NCBI GenBank assembly: GCA_945865675.1
Contig: CAMBFO010000012.1
Span: 1-41,686 of the forward strand
DNA: 41,686 bases
Direction: 5' to 3'
DNA from: Comamonas sp. lk
GTDB taxonomy: Bacteria > Pseudomonadota > Gammaproteobacteria > Burkholderiales > Burkholderiaceae_C
Position numbers and translations under genes: made by a program. Below are positions 6,191 to 13,607 of this stretch, piece after piece (position 1 is the first letter of the stretch; every line of letters begins with the position of its first letter). Under the pieces are notes generated by a model. The model saw only the letters and a list, made by a program, of their open reading frames with translations. It had not been told where the DNA came from and did not search any database.

Positions 6191-7981
6191 ATGACCGCGC
6201 CCCATACCGCCCCCGAGACCGACAGCACCAAACCGAGTAATTTTTTGCGCCAGATCATCGACGCAGACCTGGCGCGGGGCACGTATGCCAGCCGTCGCTG
6301 GGCTGGCAGCCCCGGCGACGCCGCCCACCACAGCGCGGGCGCGCCAGACCCGGCCCGCATCCGCACCCGCTTTCCGCCCGAGCCCAATGGCTACTTACAT
6401 GTGGGCCACGCCAAAAGCATTTGCCTGAACTTTGGGCTGGCGCGTGACTATGGCGGCGTCTGCCACATGCGCTTTGACGACACCAACCCCGAGAAAGAAG
6501 ACACCGAGTACGTCGAATCCATACTGGACGCGGTGCGCTGGTTGGGCTTTGGCTGGGAGGCCAACGGCACATCGCACATGTTTCAAGCCAGCGACTATTT
6601 TGGGTTTATGTACCGCGCTGCCGAATATTTGATCGAAGCCGGACACGCCTATGTGGACGAACAAAGCGCCGACGAAATGCGTGCCAACCGGGGCGACTTT
6701 GGCAAGCCCGGCGTCAACAGCCCGTTTCGCAGCCGCACACCCGGTGAGAACCTGGCCCGTTTTCGCGAAATGCGCGATGGCATGCATGCCGATGGCGCCA
6801 TGGTGCTGCGCGCCAAGATCGACATGGCCAGCCCCAACATCAATATGCGCGACCCGGCTATCTACCGCATACGCCGCGCCACGCACCACAACACCGGCGA
6901 CACCTGGTGCATCTACCCGATGTACACCTACGCCCATCCGCTGGAAGACGCGCTAGAGCAAATTACCCACAGCATCTGCACGCTGGAGTTTGAAGACCAG
7001 CGCCCGTTTTACGACTGGGTGCTGCTGCGCCTGGCCGAAGGCGGCCTGCTGGCCCAGCCCCTGCCCCAGCAATATGAATTTGCGCGCCTGAACCTCACCT
7101 ATGTGATTACCAGCAAACGCAAACTGGCCGCGCTGGTGAACGAACGCAAAGTGAGCGGCTGGGACGACCCGCGCATGCCAACAATAGTCGGCCTGCGCCG
7201 GCGCGGCTACACGCCCGAAAGCCTGCAACTCTTTGCCGAGCGCATTGGCGTGACCAAGAGCGATAGCTGGATCGACTACTCCACCTTGGAAGGCTGCCTG
7301 CGCGAAACCCTGGACGGCAGCGCCGCGCGTGCCATGGCGGTGCTCGACCCGGTGAAACTGGTGCTGACCAACTGGGATGAAGTGATGGGCGCAGGCACAC
7401 TGGACGCGTGCAGCGCGCCTATTCACCCGCACCACCCGGAACGCGGCCAGCGCAGCTTTGTCATTGGCCGCGAAGTCTGGATCGAGCGCAGCGACTATGA
7501 AGAGACGCCGCCGCAAGGCTTTTTCAGGCTCTTCGCCGGCAACAAAGTGCGGCTGAAATACGGCTACATCATCGAATGCACAGGCGCGGCCAAAGACGCC
7601 AGCGGCAAGGTGACGGAAGTACACGCCAGCCTCATCCCCGACACCAAAAGCGGCACGCCGGGTTCGTCCAGCGTCAAGGTCAAAGGCGTCATCACCTGGG
7701 TCAGCGCCCACGACGGTCTGGCCGCAGAAGTGCGCATGTACGACCGCCTCTTCCTAGACCCGCAGCCCGACGCCGGCGGCAAAGACTACCTGGAAAGCCT
7801 GAACCCCGACAGCCTAAAAATCGTCACCGCCATCGTGGAGCCCGCACTGGCCCACGCGCAGCCGGACGAGAAGTTTCAGTTTGAGCGCCACGGCTACTTC
7901 GTGGCCGACCGAGTGGACCACTTAGCGGGCAAGCCGGTGTTTAACTTTGCGGTGGGCTTGAAGGATTCGTTTGGGAAGTGA
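6191..7981 (+). CDS. glnS: glutaminyl-tRNA synthetase
   Basis: Class I aminoacyl-tRNA synthetase that charges tRNA-Gln with glutamine in the cytoplasm. The 596-residue product shows the HIGH-type motif at residues 66-73 (NGYLHVGH), the KMSKS-type motif at about 306-311 (ITSKRK), the FDDTNPEKED block after the Rossmann fold and a C-terminal anticodon-binding beta-barrel region including FFRLFAGNKVRLKYGY. A short insertion rich in Gly/Ala/His (about residues 39-52) lies just before the catalytic fold, and the total is a little longer than the E. coli enzyme (about 554 aa). Start at ATG 6191 gives the usual FLRQIIDADL N-terminal segment. The stop TGA overlaps the ATG of the DUF4258 gene. Confidence 0.98.
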   Translation: MTAPHTAPETDSTKPSNFLRQIIDADLARGTYASRRWAGSPGDAAHHSAGAPDPARIRTRFPPEPNGYLHVGHAKSICLNFGLARDYGGVCHMRFDDTNPEKEDTEYVESILDAVRWLGFGWEANGTSHMFQASDYFGFMYRAAEYLIEAGHAYVDEQSADEMRANRGDFGKPGVNSPFRSRTPGENLARFREMRDGMHADGAMVLRAKIDMASPNINMRDPAIYRIRRATHHNTGDTWCIYPMYTYAHPLEDALEQITHSICTLEFEDQRPFYDWVLLRLAEGGLLAQPLPQQYEFARLNLTYVITSKRKLAALVNERKVSGWDDPRMPTIVGLRRRGYTPESLQLFAERIGVTKSDSWIDYSTLEGCLRETLDGSAARAMAVLDPVKLVLTNWDEVMGAGTLDACSAPIHPHHPERGQRSFVIGREVWIERSDYEETPPQGFFRLFAGNKVRLKYGYIIECTGAAKDASGKVTEVHASLIPDTKSGTPGSSSVKVKGVITWVSAHDGLAAEVRMYDRLFLDPQPDAGGKDYLESLNPDSLKIVTAIVEPALAHAQPDEKFQFERHGYFVADRVDHLAGKPVFNFAVGLKDSFGK

Positions 7982-8237
7982 TGATGCGAAGTACGCGCTT
8001 CCAAATGCGAGTGGTGTTGACGGAACACGCTAAGGCTCGTATGGTGGAGCGCGACCTTAGCCCTGCGTTGATCCTGGACATTATTGACAACGGAAACCAA
8101 AAGGAAGCTGGTGGACCACTTTATGGCTCTACAAGCATTTCCCGGATCGTCAGGACAACTTGCTCTGTGTAGCCGCAGTCGTCGAAAATGTTTTGGTAGT
8201 GAAGACCGTTATGCACCATTGGGAGCCGCAGCCATGA
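7981..8237 (+). pseudogene. DUF4258 protein, frameshifted
   Basis: The first part (VVLTEHAKARMVERDLSPAL, ILDIIDNG) is the start of a DUF4258 domain and the last part, in another frame from about 8121 (LWLYKHFPDRQDNLLCVAAV, VENVLVVKTVMHHWEPQP), is its C-terminal half. A missing base (or two extra) somewhere between about 8090 and 8120 joins them: the 5' frame runs into TAG at 8170-8172, and the 3' frame has a stop at 8085-8087. Start could be ATG 7981, 7984 or 8005. If intact the protein would be about 77-85 aa. Its stop overlaps the ATG of the DUF2283 gene (ATGA, 8234-8237), so the two were a coupled pair; DUF4258-DUF2283 pairs have a toxin-antitoxin-like layout, but function is not established. 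A sequencing error is possible. Confidence 0.75.
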
Positions 8238-8425
8238 AAAGCATCTACTTTGAAAAGGACGACATCTTGCACATCCGGGTGTCCGACAAGGCCATTGTGC
8301 GCGAGGTCTCCCAGGACTGGCACACCAACATCAGCTATGCCGAAGACGGAACGATTGTGGAAATCGTCTTGCTCGATGCCAAAAAAGAGGGGCTGATGCC
8401 CATGGAGTTGCGCCAAGCCGCTTGA
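8234..8425 (+). CDS. DUF2283 family protein
   Basis: A 63-residue protein, starting at ATG 8234 within the DUF4258 stop (ATGA overlap). It begins IYFEKDDILHIRVSD and ends with IVEIVLLDAKKEG, the beta-rich pattern of the DUF2283 family (typically 'xYdxeaDxLyIxl...' then 'vxGIEIlxas'). A longer in-frame ATG at 8084 would read through the wrong frame of the DUF4258 gene and is rejected. Function unknown; pairing with DUF4258 suggests an antitoxin-like or partner role. Confidence 0.75.
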   Translation: MKSIYFEKDDILHIRVSDKAIVREVSQDWHTNISYAEDGTIVEIVLLDAKKEGLMPMELRQAA

Positions 8426-8452
8426 AGGCTCCTTTTCGCATACCGCGACGCT

Positions 8453-8530
8453 ATGACTATCTCGCACGACAAAGCAACTGACTCGCTTTACATCCCCGCA
8501 ATAGACCAGGGATACCCGAAATCGGACGGC
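8453..8530 (+). pseudogene. N-terminal fragment of a second DUF2283 gene, fused in frame to the DUF924 gene
   Basis: The 26 codons before the DUF924 start read MTISHDKATDSLYIPAIDQG and on. The first 14 residues match the opening strand pattern of DUF2283 proteins (M-x-I-x-x-D-x-x-x-D-x-L-Y-I). The rest of that domain is absent. It is in frame with the DUF924 gene, so an automatic call may add it to that protein. Confidence 0.4.
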
Positions 8531-9070
8531 ATGCACCCCCACTCCATCCTCCACTTCTGGTTCACCGAACTCACCCCCAAGCAGCACTATGCCAAAGACG
8601 CGGCCTTGGACCAAGCCATCCGCACCCGCTTTGGCGAAACACTAGAGGCGGCGGCGCGCTGTGAGTTGTTTGCCTGGCGCGCCACGCCCGAGGGGCGGCT
8701 GGCCGAGGTCTTGGTGCTGGACCAGTTCTCGCGCAATGTGTACCGCGACACGGCCCGCGCTTTTGCGCAGGACGCGCTGGCCCTGGCGCTGGCGCAAGAG
8801 CTGGTGGCCAGGGGGCAGGACCGCAGCCTGCCTCTGACGCAACGCAGCTTTGCCTACATGCCCTATATGCACAGCGAGTCCGCACTGATCCACGCGCAAG
8901 CCGCCCTCCTGTTTGCGCAGCCGGGCATGGAAGACACCCTACGATTTGAGCTGCGTCACCAAGAAATCATCGAGCGCTTTGGCCGCTACCCCCACCGAAA
9001 TGTCCTCCTTGGGCGCGCGTCCACGCCTGAGGAGCTGGCTTTTTTGAGTGAGCCTGGGTCGGCGTTTTAG
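8531..9070 (+). CDS. DUF924 family protein
   Basis: A 179-residue soluble helical protein. The start at ATG 8531 (MHPHSILHFWFTELTPKQH) places the family's opening 'ILxFWF' segment at the N-terminus; the longer frame from 8453 adds the DUF2283-like fragment. Family hallmarks seen are the GRLAEVLVLDQFSRNVYRDT segment, the AFAYMPYMHSES-type segment (FAYMPYMHSESALIHAQ) and the late RFGRYPHRN motif before the C-terminus (TPEELAFL). DUF924 proteins are TPR-like helical proteins of unknown biochemical role, common in proteobacteria. No clear Shine-Dalgarno is seen. Confidence 0.9.
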   Translation: MHPHSILHFWFTELTPKQHYAKDAALDQAIRTRFGETLEAAARCELFAWRATPEGRLAEVLVLDQFSRNVYRDTARAFAQDALALALAQELVARGQDRSLPLTQRSFAYMPYMHSESALIHAQAALLFAQPGMEDTLRFELRHQEIIERFGRYPHRNVLLGRASTPEELAFLSEPGSAF

Positions 9071-9161
9071 GGTAGGCCGGCCAAGCGGCAGCAGAGGGCT
9101 GGGCTGGACTTATACCTTGCCACTGCCACACACCCCAACGCGTCGCCGATAAACTCAGACC

Positions 9162-9434
9162 ATGCCAGCCGCCGCCCTCGCCCGCCTGCACCAAGCCCTG
9201 GCCCAATTGCGCGCCGACGCTTTGGGGGTGCAGGCCTTTTGTGCGCAAGCGCGCGCCCAGGGCCAATTGCTAGCAGCGCTGCCGCCGCGCTATGGCGAGG
9301 TATGGCTGGGGCTGATCGACCGGCTGGAGTCCAGCGCTTTGTTTAGCGAAGAGAGTTGTTCCTTCAGCCAGTCCTCGCTGCTGGACAATTTGGACGGCTG
9401 GCTGGCCAAGGCTGCCGAAAAGCTGGGCAGCTGA
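9162..9434 (+). CDS. conserved hypothetical small protein
   Basis: A 90-residue, Ala/Leu-rich, helical protein beginning MPAAALARLHQALAQ. A central PPRYGEVWLGLIDRLE segment, a serine-rich loop (FSEESCSFSQSSLLDNLDGW) and an amphipathic end (WLAKAAEKL) give it protein-like composition; it has no signal peptide or transmembrane helix. Its codon use is the GC-rich style of its neighbours. I do not recognise a named family. It lies between DUF924 and the GST gene in the same orientation, but 87 bases separate it from the latter. Confidence 0.6.
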   Translation: MPAAALARLHQALAQLRADALGVQAFCAQARAQGQLLAALPPRYGEVWLGLIDRLESSALFSEESCSFSQSSLLDNLDGWLAKAAEKLGS

Positions 9435-9520
9435 TTTGTCGCGCCGGCGCCAGGCCGGGCATTTTAGGCGCGGGGCAGCCCGATACACTGGCGCGCTAAT
9501 TTCCCTAGGAGTTCATCACA

Positions 9521-10168
9521 ATGATCACGCTGTGCGGCTTTGCCGTTTCCAACTATTTCAACATTGTCAAGCAAGTATTGCTGGAAAAGCAAATTCCCTA
9601 CGCCGAAGAGCGCGTCATGACGCGCAGCAAGGACGAGGGGGTTTTGGCGGCCTCGCCCCTGGGCAAGATTCCGTTTATTCGCACCGCACAGGGGCCGCTG
9701 TGCGAGACGCCGGTGATTTTGGATTACCTGGAGGCGCAATTTCCTGCCCACCCGCTGCTGCCTGCGGACGCCTTTGCTGCAGCCAAAGTGCGCGAGCTGT
9801 GCACCTTTATCAACCTGCACCTGGAGCTGGTAGCGCGCGATTTGTACCCCGCGGTTTTTTTCGGCGGCAGCATCAGCGACGAGCAAAAAGAGAAAACCCG
9901 CAAGCAACTGGTGCGCAATATCGAGGCCTTCAAGCGCCTGGTGAAATTCGCGCCCTACGTGGCGGGCGACAGCTTCACGCTGGCCGACTGCGTGGCTTTT
10001 AACAATCTGCCCCTGATCGGCATGGCCAGCAAAGCTGCCTATGGCGAAGACCTGCTTTTGGCCGCTGGACTGGACTACAAGCCCTATCTGAAGCTAGTGG
10101 GCGAGCGCGCCAGTTCGCAACAAGTGGCCGCCGAGCGCAAAGCAGAAATGGCGCGGCCCAAAGATTAG
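9521..10168 (+). CDS. glutathione S-transferase
   Basis: A 215-residue cytosolic GST. The N-terminal thioredoxin-like domain is visible (MITLCGFAVSNYFNIVKQVL), with the cis-proline segment SPLGKIPFI near residue 47-55 and the gamma-glutamyl-binding CETPVILDYLE near residues 62-72. The C-terminal all-helical domain carries the N-capping type segment FTLADCVAFN around residue 155-164. AGGAG lies 8-12 bases ahead of the ATG. It probably conjugates or transfers glutathione to hydrophobic electrophiles; the substrate cannot be told. gshA, which supplies glutathione, is also in this window but distant. Confidence 0.93.
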   Translation: MITLCGFAVSNYFNIVKQVLLEKQIPYAEERVMTRSKDEGVLAASPLGKIPFIRTAQGPLCETPVILDYLEAQFPAHPLLPADAFAAAKVRELCTFINLHLELVARDLYPAVFFGGSISDEQKEKTRKQLVRNIEAFKRLVKFAPYVAGDSFTLADCVAFNNLPLIGMASKAAYGEDLLLAAGLDYKPYLKLVGERASSQQVAAERKAEMARPKD

Positions 10169-10229
10169 GCACAATGCCGCACAGCGCATCCCTTCGGGCC
10201 CAAGAACAAATGAATAAAGAGAGACTACT

Positions 10230-11300
10230 ATGAAACCATTTATATTTGTGATTCCGGTTGCCCTGCTGATGATTGCCATCGAGTTGTGGGTGGCTCGCCG
10301 CCGCGGCCTGCAGGTATACAGATTGAAAGACTCCATCACCTCGCTCAATGCGGGCGCGATCAGCCAATTTGTAATTACCCTGGGCGCGGGCATCAGCGTA
10401 TTCATGTATTCCAGTATTTTGGACAAGTTTGGCGCCTTCGTATGGGATACCAGCAACCCGCTGACCTGGATACTGGCGCTGGTGTTGTACGACTTTTTCT
10501 ATTACTGGGTGCACCGCAGCGGCCACGAGGTCAATTTATTCTGGGCGGCGCATGTCATCCACCACAGCAGCGAGGAATTTAATTTATCCACTGCCTTGCG
10601 CCAATCGGCCACCGGCTTTTATTTCAAATGGGTTTTTTACGTGCCGCTGGCCTTGCTGGGTTTTCCACTCAAGGTGTTTCTGACGGTCGGCTTTATCGAT
10701 TTGGTGTATCAAATCTGGGTCCACACCCGCTTAGTGGGGCGTTTGGGTTTTCTGGAGTGGTTTTTGGTAACGCCGTCTAACCACCGCGTGCACCATGGGC
10801 AAAACGACTATTGCCTGGATAAAAACTACGGCGGCATCTTTAGTGTGTGGGATCGCATGTTTGGCACCTATGCCGACGAGCGCGAGGACGAGCCCGTGGT
10901 CTATGGCGTGCGCAAGCCCCTGCAAAGCTGGAACCCGATCTGGGGCAATGTGCAACACTACACCCTGATGTGGCAGCAAATCCGCAGCACGCCAAGCTGG
11001 CGCAACAAACTCATGTACGTGTTCGCCGGACCGTCCTGGCTACCGCCGGGCGCCGCCCCAGCACCGGAATTTGTGCCCGAAAAATTCGAACGCTTTGACA
11101 CCCCTGCACCGCGCTGGATGCAGGGGCTAGGAGTGTTCACCTGCGGCCTGGGTTTGGCGGTCTTGTCGCACTTTTTGCTGATTCAAAAAAATCTGGCGCC
11201 CGGCACAGCGCTGAGCTATTCGGCAGCAGCCTTGTTGGCCTATTTGGTCATCGGCTGGTTGTGGCAGCGTCCACGCGTAATGGAAGCCTCGCATGCCTAG
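10230..11300 (+). CDS. sterol desaturase / fatty acid hydroxylase superfamily protein
   Basis: A 356-residue membrane di-iron enzyme. The histidine clusters that bind the metal centre are present in order: HRSGH (about residue 93-97), HVIHHSSEEFN (about 106-116) and SNHRVHHGQN (about 184-193). The N-terminus is a transmembrane segment (FIFVIPVALLMIAIELWVA) and more hydrophobic helices follow, two of them in the C-terminal 60 residues. Members hydroxylate or desaturate lipids at the inner membrane using O2; the substrate here is unknown. Its stop overlaps the start of the next membrane protein by 8 bases, so the two are translationally coupled and probably act together. Confidence 0.92.
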   Translation: MKPFIFVIPVALLMIAIELWVARRRGLQVYRLKDSITSLNAGAISQFVITLGAGISVFMYSSILDKFGAFVWDTSNPLTWILALVLYDFFYYWVHRSGHEVNLFWAAHVIHHSSEEFNLSTALRQSATGFYFKWVFYVPLALLGFPLKVFLTVGFIDLVYQIWVHTRLVGRLGFLEWFLVTPSNHRVHHGQNDYCLDKNYGGIFSVWDRMFGTYADEREDEPVVYGVRKPLQSWNPIWGNVQHYTLMWQQIRSTPSWRNKLMYVFAGPSWLPPGAAPAPEFVPEKFERFDTPAPRWMQGLGVFTCGLGLAVLSHFLLIQKNLAPGTALSYSAAALLAYLVIGWLWQRPRVMEASHA

Positions 11301-11892
11301 CTTGGCCTATACCGACGGCCTGCTGGCACTGATTTGCCTCTGGCTGCTGACCCGCGCCAGCCTGCCCATAGGCGTTCGCATTGCAGCAGGGACGCTGGGC
11401 CTGGCCGCGGTACTGGGCGTGCTGCGTTTTTCGGGCCTGTACCCGATCCCGCAATGGCACCAGTTTGTTTCCATGCTGGGCGCCTGCGCCGCCTTTCCGC
11501 TGCTGGCCGTGGCCGTCTTGTGGCCGGATGCTGCGGCGACGCGGCAGTTGAAGTTTGCCTCGATCTTTTTTATCGGCATGGCAGTGCTGGGTGTGCTGGC
11601 CGTGGGCGTGGCGCAAAAGCGGGTGCTGGTCGATGCGTTGACGGTGATCTCGGTGGTCGCGATGTTGATCAGCCTGGCACGCGGCGGGCGCTGGCCGACG
11701 GCGCTGACCACGGCGCTGATGCTGGCCGGTTTGCTCTTGTTTGCCACCAAAGCCACTGTGGTGCCCGGCTTGGTACCCGGCGACTTGCTGCACATTGGCA
11801 TGGCGATTGGCTTGTTGGGCCTAGGTATGAGCGGCCTATGGCAGAACGCAACAAACCTAGAGGCGCAAGAGCCACAGCTTCACGGCGCCTAG
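11293..11892 (+). CDS. multi-pass membrane protein coupled to the desaturase-like gene
   Basis: A 199-residue protein with about six or seven hydrophobic helices (for example LLALICLWLLTRA, AAGTLGLAAVLGVLRF, FIGMAVLGVLAVGV, ALMLAGLLLFATKATVV, LLHIGMAIGLLGLGMSGLW). It starts within the end of the upstream hydroxylase gene (8-base overlap). No signature of a known family was recognised. The tight coupling suggests a partner or a protein handling the same lipid product at the membrane. Codon use matches the surrounding core genes. Confidence 0.75.
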   Translation: MPSLAYTDGLLALICLWLLTRASLPIGVRIAAGTLGLAAVLGVLRFSGLYPIPQWHQFVSMLGACAAFPLLAVAVLWPDAAATRQLKFASIFFIGMAVLGVLAVGVAQKRVLVDALTVISVVAMLISLARGGRWPTALTTALMLAGLLLFATKATVVPGLVPGDLLHIGMAIGLLGLGMSGLWQNATNLEAQEPQLHGA

Positions 11893-11936
11893 CGCGATTG
11901 ATCGACGCGGGTAAAGCGCGCTGTGCTGGCACGCTG

Positions 11937-12245
11937 CCACCCAGTCAGCCCAACCAGGGTGCGGTGGCATCCCTGCAAGCCACGATGGGCTATTACCGCG
12001 CGATGTTTGACCCGGCGCGCGGTGACCCTGCACTAAGTGATTTACGCACCCTATTGGCCCGCCCGATTACCCTACCCACGCTAGCCCTATGCGGCGCAAA
12101 AGACCTGCGCGCCGAGCTGATGCGCGGGCAAGATGCGTATTTCACTGGCGGCTACCGCGACCAAGAAGTGCCCGGCGCAGGCCACTTTTTGCACCGCGAG
12201 CAGTCCGCAGCCGTCAAGCAGCTATTGCTGGACTGGCTGCGCTAA
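11937..12245 (+). pseudogene. 3' remnant of an alpha/beta hydrolase gene (epoxide hydrolase-like)
   Basis: About 100 codons in frame 3 encode only the C-terminal part of an alpha/beta hydrolase: the cap-exit segment ATMGYYRAMFDP, the strand PTLALCGAKDL, and the catalytic-His loop VPGAGHFLHREQ followed by a terminal helix (VKQLLLDWLR). The nucleophile half is absent; upstream, the same frame only overlaps the coding sequence of the preceding membrane protein and reads as Arg/Gly/Ala-rich noise. No start codon with a ribosome binding site precedes the hydrolase-like part. A 5' deletion is the simplest reading. Confidence 0.65.
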
Positions 12246-12248
12246 GGG

Positions 12249-13607
12249 TTAAGCCGCTTTTGCCAGCGGCACGGCAAAATGATTTTCCATTTCGCGGCGC
12301 AGCTGATAGGCGCGGGTGCTGGTGTCTATGGCGACATCGTCCCAGCACAAAGACTGGCCCTGGCGTACCGGGCGCAGCAACTGAATGTTGTGCGCCAAGC
12401 CCAGCGGCAAGCCGCCCAGTTTGCGCGACGTTTCTGCCGGTAGCAATTTGCCCCAGACGGTGTAACCGCCCTCGCCGTCCAATATTTCGCCCGCTTGCAA
12501 ATCGCGCTTGGCAGTAGCCACCACATCGGCATTCCAGCCGGTAGCCACGCCCGTGGGCTCGCCACGCAGCGCCACGCTGGCGACCGACATGCCTACTTCC
12601 AGACCGATCAAATGCCAACGCTTGTACAGCGTGAAATAGCGGCCACTCGGGTCGGTGTGCGCGTTGTATTCTTCAAAGCAGTTTTTGATGTAGTCGGTCT
12701 CTGCCTCAACAGTCACCCACACGCCCATGCGGATGTCATAGGGAATTTTGCGGCCATTGGCCTCTAGCGACGAAATCACCTCGACCATGCCTTTGCGCTC
12801 GAGCACGCCGCCTTCTTGAATAGGCCGCGTCACGAAGGGGATGTCCTCCACACTGGCCGGTGGATAGAGCAAGCCATTCGATGGCACACCCAGCCCGGTG
12901 GCGTTGGATACCGCGCTGCTTTCGATGGAAGGCTTGGAGCCATCCAAAAAACTATTGAACATTTTCGGATTGAGCCCGCCGCGCAAAGCCTGCTCGGGCG
13001 TGAGGCCGTAGTTGCCCCACACGGTGTCGGGCGTGGACTGGTTGAAATGCGGCAGCCATTTGTGGCCGCGCCCCGCTGCCACCACCGGAAAGCCGCAAGT
13101 GCGCGCCCAGTCCACCAAATCACAAATCAAGGCCGGCTGGTCGCCAAAGGCCAAGGAATACACCACGCCAGCGAGCGCAGCTTTGTGGGCCAGCAAGGGG
13201 CCGCAAAAGGCATCGGCCTCTACCGTGACGTTAACCACATGCTTACCGTGCGCGAAGGCTTCCAGGCAATGGTCCACGGCGGCGATTGGGTGGCCGGTAC
13301 ATTCAACGATGACATCAATGGCCGGGTGCGATACCAGCGCGCGCCAGTCTTCACCGATGTGGGTGCTACCCGCCTTTATGGCGGCGTCCAAAGACCCGCC
13401 CTGCATGCGCTGGGCTTCCCAGCCGACGCGGCTGAGGTTGGTACGCGCGCTATCGGGCGACAAGTCGGCAATGCCGACCAAATGTACGCCGGGTGTGCGC
13501 GGAATTTGCGCCAAATACATGGAGCCGAATTTGCCGGCGCCGATCAGGCCGACACGAATCGGGCGGCCCTCGGCCTGGCGTTGCTGAAGTTTGGCAAACA
13601 AACTCAT
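12249..13607 (-). CDS. homoserine-dehydrogenase-like NAD(P)-dependent oxidoreductase with SAF domain
   Basis: A 452-residue protein. The N-terminal Rossmann fold shows VGLIGAGKFGSMYL at about 19-32, and the middle has GGLNPKMFNSFLDGSK and an 'ECTGHP' strand as in predicted homoserine dehydrogenases of the COG4091 type. The C-terminal quarter (AKRDLQAGEILDGEGGYTVW region) resembles a SAF domain. It is not a standard Hom enzyme: the ACT domain is absent and the family is thought to act on other hydroxy- or sugar-acid substrates. The start ATG overlaps the stop of the PhyH-type gene (ATGA, 13604-13607), so it is the second gene of a two-gene operon and probably oxidises what that dioxygenase makes. 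That link is inferred. Confidence 0.85.
   Translation of the reverse strand: MSLFAKLQQRQAEGRPIRVGLIGAGKFGSMYLAQIPRTPGVHLVGIADLSPDSARTNLSRVGWEAQRMQGGSLDAAIKAGSTHIGEDWRALVSHPAIDVIVECTGHPIAAVDHCLEAFAHGKHVVNVTVEADAFCGPLLAHKAALAGVVYSLAFGDQPALICDLVDWARTCGFPVVAAGRGHKWLPHFNQSTPDTVWGNYGLTPEQALRGGLNPKMFNSFLDGSKPSIESSAVSNATGLGVPSNGLLYPPASVEDIPFVTRPIQEGGVLERKGMVEVISSLEANGRKIPYDIRMGVWVTVEAETDYIKNCFEEYNAHTDPSGRYFTLYKRWHLIGLEVGMSVASVALRGEPTGVATGWNADVVATAKRDLQAGEILDGEGGYTVWGKLLPAETSRKLGGLPLGLAHNIQLLRPVRQGQSLCWDDVAIDTSTRAYQLRREMENHFAVPLAKAA

Noticed and set aside
6953-7711. Long minus-strand frame (252 codons) within glnS
   Set aside because: His/Ala/Gly-rich shadow of glnS without any recognisable domain; typical of GC-rich antisense frames.
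11334-11936. 5' two-thirds of the long plus-strand frame 11334-12245 as part of a hydrolase
   Set aside because: This part is the other-frame shadow of the membrane protein at 11293-11892; only the part after about 11937 looks like a hydrolase.
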